Assembly: GCA_002725925.1 (NCBI GenBank)
Contig: PBRL01000065.1
Coordinates: 1 to 7,956 of the forward strand
DNA length: 7,956 nucleotides
Direction: 5' to 3'
Origin: Chloroflexota bacterium
GTDB lineage: Bacteria; Chloroflexota; Dehalococcoidia; Lucifugimonadales; Lucifugimonadaceae
The notes beneath the pieces are model-generated. The model searched no databases and was not told the DNA's origin. It was given only the letters and a program-made list of their open reading frames with translations. This document shows, in pieces, positions 6,501 through 7,956 of this stretch. A program made the position numbers and the translations under genes. Numbering within the stretch: position 1 is the first letter of the stretch; each line of letters begins with the position of its first letter.

Positions 6501-7410
6501 AACAGCGGTTTCCAATGGCTGCTGTATGCAGATTGCCGAGGTGGAACTGCTCGGGACAGCCGGAGAAGTTACGGAGCCAGAGACAGGGCTCACGGAGCCA
6601 ACGATTGTTGATTTTGGTGATTTGTCAGGAGATGTCAGTTACGAGTTCTACTTCAATGCAGTCAAGGGAGGCGCATCGACTGCGATAGCAGGTAATAATG
6701 CCGTTGCTATTAAGCTGGACCAGTGGAACCAGAAGGGTGTCTTTGGTACAACAGTGTTCGGGGTTGCCGATAATGTTTTCACGGCGGTTGAGGGCAAGAG
6801 CGTCGCATCTGTATTCGATCGTGATGTTCATGTCGTGCTAGTGAACGACACGGCCACAGGGGAAATCCGTCTATATGTGGATGGTGACCATGTGGGAGTG
6901 TTGGATGGCAACTTAGAACTTGCAGGCGAGGCCAAGGTAATGGGAGCAAGGACGAGGATCGAGGCCAACACTGACCCGATGGGCGAAGGAAGCGTGATGC
7001 ACAAGTGGGCTGTGTATAATTCAACCCTCAGTGATGCGGAGATAGCGGACCTGGCAGCCGCTGCCGAGGTGGAACTGCTGGATATGCCGGGAGGTGTCCT
7101 GGTAGGCACGGAGCCAATGGTGACGGTGACAGTGGACGGTGATTTCACCTTGCGGGCGCTTTACGAGCCGGGCCCCGTAGTCGACCCCGACTTGAAGCTG
7201 ATCGTTTCGCGGGATTTATCCAATCAAGGGCAGGTGACTATTCAGCCCGTGGGCAAACTCAGGAAACCCTTTGAGATGGTCGAGCTTGAACTGTCCTATG
7301 ACCTGATCCATTGGCAGACACAGGAATTAAAGCTCCTGATCAATCTACCGCTGAGCTTTCCTCTGGCACAGGATATGCAGTTCATGCGGGTGAAACGAAT
7401 CAGAGATTAA
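1..7410 (+). CDS. Giant multidomain surface/secreted protein (LRR, Ig-like, two beta-propellers, InlB-like repeats, ConA/discoidin/LamG), 5' partial
   Basis: The frame is open from base 1 to the TAA at 7408-7410, giving 2469 visible residues; the true start and signal peptide lie upstream. The GTG at 136 is an internal valine in an LRR, not a start. Domain order by window residue: BspA-type LRRs 1-196, end cap 197-246, Ig-like 247-329 and 330-420, irregular PQQ-type propeller 424-813, Ig-like 814-895, regular propeller 924-1265, Ig-like 1272-1530 (three), InlB-B-like repeats 1531-1714 (two), a third InlB-like repeat split into 1715-1774 and 2364-2391, an inserted ConA-like/discoidin/LamG block 1775-2363, and a C-terminal tail 2392-2469. 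All recognisable modules are non-catalytic binding or spacer folds, so an extracellular adhesin or carbohydrate/protein-binding role is inferred. No transmembrane anchor, LPXTG or PEP-CTERM motif is visible at the C-terminus. The reading frame is intact throughout. Exact ligand and export route are unknown. Confidence 0.93.
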   Translation, partial: TIPDSVTSIGGGAFLGCNGLASITIPDSVTSIGSRVFEDCSGLTSVTISNNVTSIGEKAFWGCSSLTNVTIPDSVASIGAWAFNGCRSLTSIEVGKGNAEYSSDDGVLFDKSQTRLIQFPFGKSGHYTITDSVTSIGNGAFLGCSSLTSVTIGDSVTSIENGAFDRCSNLTSVTIPDSVTTIGNGAFAGCSSLTSVVFEGNAPSSTTQASDVFNGLSENATIIIDPEATGFEEAFLGFLPVQIQEKPRITTQPRDQNIVSRGTVEFSIKVIGEKPLGCQWYKDGKIIAGANEAVFRINRAESNDTGNYTVRVENSFGMVDSAFANLAIALGIEELFTTKEVELGGSVKLAADTIGTDLNYQWYKVDYSKAQPYEAIVGAINKELIIENLGDNDLGVYAFEISNTFGQFRKLVCRLRKPIDLLKPGDVIWEFHVEDNETILTPSLDHGDNVYFTTQNNNGGILDISDKLYALDGKTGHNKWTIPSVGPASPQVGDDDTIYIIDNGKLRALNNETGIKKWLSDSNVGSSISIDTDGTIYSAYKKDLLAINGNDGTTVWQKKNLAPFEIQGTMVDKNNIYYYDYHSSFNYSTMAAVNKITQDFVWQKKHTKPKGAAYKDFYLIPSFGFNNEIFYLSDALDCLSGEIIHRAPPEVTPVVLGVSTGRGLLSTIIGPNNIIYGTSSMLNKVTENQGELMSYDDKIYKHKVLYYDKNVSMRTVPLIDDNGLIYCFSQAIDWNGLRAFNSHSGNLEWEFKIISNPAYSPVYKFRPLVLGSNGYLIMGVSDKLFALKTLSSGPADSPWPMLDQNPQRTNRSSNSIFLHFEETELVRGYNTVLQPVRNINAPFDYQWYKDGDILPGENKARLIIESAEPSHKGLYSVIVSNDNHTVSEGILLEFRERIPGKHKKVKIPFDEVAPNPNNQNKPKYAISSPTIVNNILYVGTTHGVLAYDTKNESVLWVFPAIPKGAKEPKKFNVVSAPTIGDDGSVYFGSNDSKLYSVDGVTGEKNWEFKTGQPVQSSPSVGADGTVYIGSNDGKIYAINPNGTKKWEFITAGWVHSSPAIGSDGTVYVGSVDKNIYAINPDGTEKWAINMGREVFSSPAIGSDGTIYIGFSSPSGAISAINPDGTERWSLSMGHAEFSSPVIGSDGTVYVGSENNNVYALKPDGDVFGATIKWGFNANAVVGSAPSISNNGIVYFTTTENIFAVDESNGHKIWEYEFDEPVYGTPAIGYNRTIYMTGGGILHSFESSSTGLALSPWPTFGGSARGVGIKSGPPIITQQFIDQTVELGESTEFKVAVHGIGSFAYQWYKNGKQIKGATGTVLNLNDLTKEDEATYSVTITNDFGKVDSRIAQLIVKTYPPKITTQPIGYVVYFGDNIEFRVEATGSGILEYQWFKDGEQMIAAKSSRLKLENATKENEAIYSVRIKNLYGNIVSENVELIVVPEPPTIIQQPKSRIEMFGGSVVTFSVVASGTLPMSYQWRRNGVFLGPASESPKFELRNVQPGQAGIYQVVVSNVAGEVISEASELVVIGIELKVGARGTEGSNVMVTVNPSDWNGQSGGNANLTLLYSKGETVALTAQQGVGDRVLFKQWLDNGKIASAEPMVTVKMDKEHIMLAEYEPGYMLTVTSGNPDNSALVTISDNNRGDSDITPFTRLYHRGTIATLTAEQKAGNSWFKQWLENGVPKGAEKTVTVAITRDKILQAEYVSHNTLPLHTLTLDSENPDDGVAVTVSPSDTEGESGGTTHFTLEYPKGAQVTLTAELAVGGNRFKQWLRTKSAPTGPEVAYEAPEGGWAYSVDVGDISAWSHDNGSDQWDGSAIGGEFGDDNRPGGVSLLDGYVRLQDTGDPRDYGYSDSGSNRKIYLGQSISDQGGSDTILNDGATIHFIARIPTDGPLDPLHVDGGAGVEDYPAGGDGYENHDGGKGNIGIKQGAGGNISFSLSEAGKVIITEDGTEFDLSTTEWHEFWVTIEQSDAGHTVSVYLDGSTEANVFTVTAGGGSDYAGSYLAMGVGSTGRSGALDVAAFDFAPGAIAPAGAGGGGGGLVDISAPGDAVVASSDNSPGGEQAPNAIDNNTQTKYLNFDGANNTPSGLTISTGSGIVTGLGLTSANDAPERDPATYIIWGSNDGENFTEISSGDVPSFGARFERQTVSFDNDVAYTDYKIHFPTTAVSNGCCMQIAEVELLGTAGEVTEPETGLTEPTIVDFGDLSGDVSYEFYFNAVKGGASTAIAGNNAVAIKLDQWNQKGVFGTTVFGVADNVFTAVEGKSVASVFDRDVHVVLVNDTATGEIRLYVDGDHVGVLDGNLELAGEAKVMGARTRIEANTDPMGEGSVMHKWAVYNSTLSDAEIADLAAAAEVELLDMPGGVLVGTEPMVTVTVDGDFTLRALYEPGPVVDPDLKLIVSRDLSNQGQVTIQPVGKLRKPFEMVELELSYDLIHWQTQELKLLINLPLSFPLAQDMQFMRVKRIRD
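28..35 (+). repeat. G8 homopolymer tract inside the LRR coding region
   Basis: Eight consecutive G bases encode the glycines of TSIGGGAF in the first visible LRR. Equivalent positions in the other repeats have GGGAGT, GGGGAG, GGAGCT, GGGAAT or GAGAAT and no long G run. A one-base change in tract length would frameshift the whole downstream protein. Whether it varies in length, or is partly a sequencing artefact, cannot be decided from one sequence. Confidence 0.85.
589..738 (+). other. C-terminal cap of the LRR domain
   Basis: Residues 197-246 follow the last LRR with VVFEGNAP, then VFNGLSENATIII and an EATGFEEAFLGFLPVQI segment. This pattern (FEGNAP, a hydrophobic strand, then P-x-x-TGF and PVQI) is commonly seen closing BspA-type LRR arrays in environmental bacteria. 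It probably forms the last strand and a helix shielding the solenoid end, and it passes directly into the first Ig-like domain. Confidence 0.65.
739..1260 (+). other. Ig-like domains 1 and 2
   Basis: Ig1 (739-987) begins PRITTQPRDQ, has the C-strand QWYKDG and the F-strand DTGNYTVRVENSFG, a bacterial I-set pattern. Ig2 (988-1260) is more divergent but keeps VELGGSVKLAA, YQWYK and LGVYAFEISNTFG. Neither has the conserved disulfide pair: the usual Tyr-x-Cys of strand F is Tyr-x-Val in Ig1 and Tyr-x-Phe in Ig2. Such domains usually act as rigid spacers or protein-binding modules in large exported proteins. Confidence 0.82.
1270..2439 (+). other. PQQ-type beta-propeller 1 (irregular)
   Basis: Residues 424-813 carry repeated blade signatures: DVIWEF, KLYALDGKTGHNKW, DDTIYIIDNGKLRALNNETG, DGTIYSAYKKDLLAINGNDG, then weaker blades including NGLRAFNSHSGNLEWEF and KLFALKTL. 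The final blade ends SPWPMLDQNPQRTNR, a closing motif also found in shorter form at the end of the second propeller. Blades have a central strand ending in a small aromatic/Leu pattern and a tryptophan, as in the PQQ/BamB-like superfamily. I see no dehydrogenase catalytic or cofactor site, so a structural or binding role is more likely. Central blades are long and irregular, and the base composition is very AT-rich; the line 1681-1740 is about 27% GC. Confidence 0.78.
2440..2685 (+). other. Ig-like domain 3 (between the two propellers)
   Basis: Residues 814-895 contain DYQWYKDGDILPGENKARL, then SAEPSHKGLYSVIVSNDN, the strand C and strand F patterns of bacterial I-set domains, again without the cysteine pair. 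The domain separates the two propellers and is followed by a basic, proline-rich linker (2686-2769, with PGKHKKVKIPF) leading into propeller 2. Confidence 0.78.
2770..3795 (+). repeat. PQQ-type beta-propeller 2, eight regular blade repeats
   Basis: Eight repeats of about 40 to 50 residues start at 2770, 2917, 3040, 3160, 3280, 3406, 3538 and 3661. The core is SSPAIGSDGTVYVGS followed by YAINPDGTEKW. Blade 8 ends SPWPTFGGSARG, matching the end of propeller 1. Eight blades fit the quinoprotein/BamB-like propeller class. Blades 3 to 6 are very similar, and blades 5 and 6 share exact DNA stretches (ATAGGGAGCGATGG at 3298-3311 and 3424-3437), indicating recent blade duplication. No catalytic site is recognisable; binding or scaffolding is inferred. 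Confidence 0.9.
3814..4590 (+). repeat. Tandem Ig-like domains 4, 5 and 6
   Basis: Three consecutive I-set-like domains of 86 to 87 residues: 3814-4071 (PPIITQQ ... YQWYKNGKQIKGA ... ATYSVTITNDFG), 4072-4329 (PPKITTQP ... YQWFKDGEQ ... AIYSVRIKNLYG) and 4330-4590 (PPTIIQQP ... YQWRRNG ... GIYQVVVSNVAGE). All lack the canonical cysteine pair. Ig6 differs in composition: line 4381-4440 is about 55% GC, against about 35% for line 4201-4260 in Ig5. This suggests a different origin or age for Ig6. Confidence 0.88.
4591..5142 (+). repeat. Two complete InlB-B-like (Flg_new_2-type) repeats
   Basis: Repeat 1 (4591-4863) and repeat 2 (4864-5142) share a pattern of about 90 residues: a first strand ending in VTVNPSD or VTISDNN, GQSGGNA or GDSDITP, YSKGETVALTA or YHRGTIATLTA, then FKQWL, eight residues, EPMVTV or EKTVTV, and a final AEYEPG or AEYVS. 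This resembles the divergent InlB B-repeat (beta-grasp-like) family common as stalk modules in bacterial surface proteins. In both, exactly eight residues separate QWL from the E(P/K) motif, which is useful for reading the split third copy. Confidence 0.82.
5143..5322 (+). repeat. N-terminal half of a third, split InlB-B-like repeat
   Basis: Residues 1715-1774 read TLTLDSENPDDGVAVTVSPSD, then GESGGTTHFTLEYPKGAQVTLTA and RFKQWLR, the first two thirds of the same repeat as the two copies before it. It stops after QWLR, exactly where the others continue with a short loop and EPMVTV. The missing remainder occurs 1767 bases later at 7090-7173. (The quoted pieces are given in shortened form.). Confidence 0.8.
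5323..6102 (+). other. ConA-like (LamG-type jelly-roll) domain, first module of the insert
   Basis: After a short linker (TKSAPTGPE), residues about 1783-2034 show YSVDVGDISAWSHDNGS, YVRLQDTGDPRDYG, SNRKIYLG, ATIHFIARIP, EWHEFWVTIEQ and TVSVYLDGS. The last two match the strand pattern of concanavalin A-like lectin/glucanase folds, with a late YLDG. Glycine/aspartate-rich loops could bind calcium or sugars, but no specific site can be assigned. It is GC-rich; lines 5581-5640 and 5881-5940 are about 60-62% GC, unlike the preceding propeller and Ig modules. The exact family is uncertain. Confidence 0.62.
6103..6126 (+). other. Glycine-rich interdomain linker
   Basis: Eight codons encode GAGGGGGG, joining the ConA-like domain (ending AFDFAPGAIAPA) to the discoidin-like domain (starting LVDISAPGDAVV). 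It is a flexible linker. The DNA is a run of GGT/GGC codons, a low-complexity stretch able to change length. Confidence 0.85.
6127..6558 (+). other. F5/8 type C (discoidin-like) domain
   Basis: Residues 2043-2186 begin with DISAPGDAVVASSDNSPGG, then PNAIDNNTQTKYLNF, a stretch with TGLGLTSANDAPERDPATY, WGSNDGENFTEI, YTDYKIHFP and QIAEVELLG. This is the usual order in discoidin domains of environmental bacteria: early NAIDNNTxTKY, central IWGSNDGENF, and a closing IAEVELLG strand. These domains generally bind sugars or other surface ligands. Composition is lower in GC than the ConA-like module before it. Confidence 0.84.
6534..6551 (+). repeat. 18-base direct repeat, left copy
   Basis: TGCCGAGGTGGAACTGCT, coding within IAEVELL at the end of the discoidin-like domain. 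An identical copy in the same reading phase lies at 7062-7079, starting 528 bases later. The two copies border the LamG module. A second shared 11-mer, CACGGAGCCAA, follows each copy (6591-6601 and 7107-7117). Confidence 0.9.
6601..7062 (+). other. LamG / ConA-like domain, last module of the insert
   Basis: Residues 2201-2354 start TIVDFGDLSGDVSYEFYF, contain IKLDQWNQKGVFG, HVVLVNDTATGEIRLYVDG, KVMGAR and WAVYNSTLSDAEIADLAAAA. The RLYVDG strand and the closing YNSTLSDAEIADL segment are typical of LamG/laminin-G-like jelly-roll domains of bacterial secreted proteins. LamG domains usually bind carbohydrate or protein ligands. The domain lies between two copies of an exact 18-base repeat, so it may have been inserted or duplicated into its present place. 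Confidence 0.82.
7062..7079 (+). repeat. 18-base direct repeat, right copy
   Basis: Identical to 6534-6551 and in the same frame. It encodes AEVELL directly after the LamG end (DLAAAAEVELL). AEVELL is normal for the last strand of a discoidin domain but not for the end of a LamG domain, so this copy looks displaced from the discoidin border. Confidence 0.9.
7090..7173 (+). repeat. C-terminal part of the split third InlB-B-like repeat
   Basis: Residues 2364-2391 begin GGVLVGTEPMVTVTVDG and end LRALYEPG, matching EPMVTVKMDK ... LAEYEPG of repeat 1. Joined to the QWLR at 5322, it gives QWL, eight residues, EPMVTV, the same spacing as in both complete repeats. Confidence 0.8.
7174..7407 (+). other. 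C-terminal tail, small beta domain
   Basis: Residues 2392-2469 read PVVDPDLKLIVSRDLSNQG, VTIQPVGKL, then VELELSYDLIHWQ, LPLSFPLAQ and MQFMRVKRIRD at the stop. A closing 'S-x-DL-x-x-W ... PL ... (F/Y)(F/M)RV' tail is familiar from many exported verrucomicrobial proteins; this is recalled, not searched. It may be a final beta-sandwich or a sorting element. It carries no hydrophobic anchor. Confidence 0.5.
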
Positions 7411-7533
7411 GAACGGGTGTGCAGTGGGTCTGTCGAATTTGAGAGGAGGACAAACAAAGTACTGGTGTTCGAGTCTGATTGCGGCTTGACATGAGGGTTG
7501 CGGGTTGAAGAGCACCTTTCTTAAGTCAGTTCA
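7411..7533 (+). other. Intergenic region between the two exported-protein genes
   Basis: 123 bases with no convincing rho-independent terminator: I see no strong GC hairpin followed by a T run. A purine-rich GAGAGGAGGA (7441-7450) looks like a Shine-Dalgarno but leads only to very short frames. TTGACA at 7486-7491 resembles a -35 box, but no good -10 box sits at the right distance. It may be read through from the upstream gene or hold a non-canonical promoter. Confidence 0.4.
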
Positions 7534-7956
7534 ATGAAATCACCTAAAACAAAAGAAATTATGATCAAGTCACGATACACAGTTCAGTTGGTTGCGCTCG
7601 TGATCGCGGTTGCGGGCGTGCAGGCCGAAACACATTACGTTTTGCCCGGGGACAAGATTCAACCCGTAATTGACGATGCGAAAGACGGGGATACAGTCGT
7701 GGTAATCGGCGGGAAGTACCCTTATGATGTAACTATCGATGGGAAAGATATTAAATTTAAAAAACCGTTTGGAGATGAAGTCACGATCAATGGAGATGTC
7801 TATTTAAGAAATCTGGACAAACATTTTGAGTTAATAGGTTTTACTGTTTTGGGTGATGATAATGGAGGTAGCGCGATTGGTATCGTTAATTGCAGTGATA
7901 TTGTTCTTTCAGACATAAGCAGCGGAGGAGTTGATATCAAAAATTCTAATGCCTCG
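7534..7956 (+). CDS. Exported right-handed parallel beta-helix protein, 3' partial
   Basis: The frame is open from ATG 7534 to the window edge (141 codons, no stop). A second in-frame ATG at 7561 gives a compact signal peptide: MIKSRYT, hydrophobic VQLVALVIAVAGV, likely cleavage after VQA before ETHY. Neither ATG has a clear Shine-Dalgarno, so the outer start is given and 7561 is the likely alternative. The mature part begins THYVLPGDKIQPVIDDAKDG with DTVVVIGGKYPYDVTI, the usual opening of pectate-lyase-like/NosD-like beta-helix proteins ('I-Q-x-x-I-D-x-A-x-x-GD-T-V'). It then shows short strand repeats: VTINGDVYL, FELIGFTVLGD, AIGIVNCSDIVLSDIS, VDIKNSNAS. No catalytic residues can be judged in the visible part. 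It follows the giant gene by 123 bases on the same strand and is probably also extracellular. Its full domain content lies beyond the window. Confidence 0.85.
   Translation, partial: MKSPKTKEIMIKSRYTVQLVALVIAVAGVQAETHYVLPGDKIQPVIDDAKDGDTVVVIGGKYPYDVTIDGKDIKFKKPFGDEVTINGDVYLRNLDKHFELIGFTVLGDDNGGSAIGIVNCSDIVLSDISSGGVDIKNSNAS

Noticed and set aside
7441..7505. Shine-Dalgarno-like GAGAGGAGGA serving a small gene
   Set aside because: The nearest GTG (7465) is too far away and its frame ends after nine codons. The ATG at 7491 gives only five codons before a stop.
7486..7514. TTGACA promoter for the second gene
   Set aside because: The -35-like hexamer is perfect, but the sequence 17 bases downstream (AGAGCA) is a poor -10 box, so chance is the better explanation.

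Overview
The window is almost entirely one giant exported-protein gene. It reads on the + strand from before base 1 to a TAA at 7408-7410, giving 2469 visible residues with the N-terminus missing. After a short intergenic gap comes the 5' part of a second exported protein that runs off the right edge. There are no RNA genes, IS elements, CRISPR arrays or enzyme operons. I infer Verrucomicrobiota, perhaps Opitutae/Puniceicoccales-like. The basis is the mix of BspA-type LRRs, Ig-like domains without cysteine pairs, PQQ-type propellers, InlB-B-like repeats, LamG/discoidin modules, a C-terminal 'SYDLIHW ... FMRVKR' tail and a neighbouring beta-helix protein. This rests on family knowledge, not a database search; a related PVC or other environmental bacterium is possible.

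Layout of the large protein: BspA/TpLRR leucine-rich repeats (1-588) and end cap (589-738); two Ig-like domains (739-1260); a degenerate beta-propeller (1270-2439); a third Ig-like domain (2440-2685); a regular eight-repeat propeller (2770-3795); three more Ig-like domains (3814-4590); two complete InlB-B-like repeats (4591-5142); and a third InlB-like repeat cut in two (5143-5322 and 7090-7173). The cut is filled by 1767 bases coding for a ConA-like domain, a glycine linker, a discoidin-like domain and a LamG domain. A C-terminal tail (7174-7407) closes the protein.

The most notable structure is that nested insertion. Removing exactly 5323-7089, which is 589 codons, restores a third InlB-like repeat with the same spacing as the other two. 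Inside the insert, the LamG domain is bordered by an exact 18-base direct repeat followed on both sides by a second shared motif. This suggests the LamG was added later with duplication of its border. Base composition also changes from module to module (single 60-base lines range from about 27% to about 62% GC), consistent with assembly from different sources.

The second gene (7534 to the edge) starts with a signal peptide followed by what looks like a right-handed parallel beta-helix protein. Both products are probably extracellular and involved in binding or adhesion. No enzymatic activity can be claimed from the sequence.
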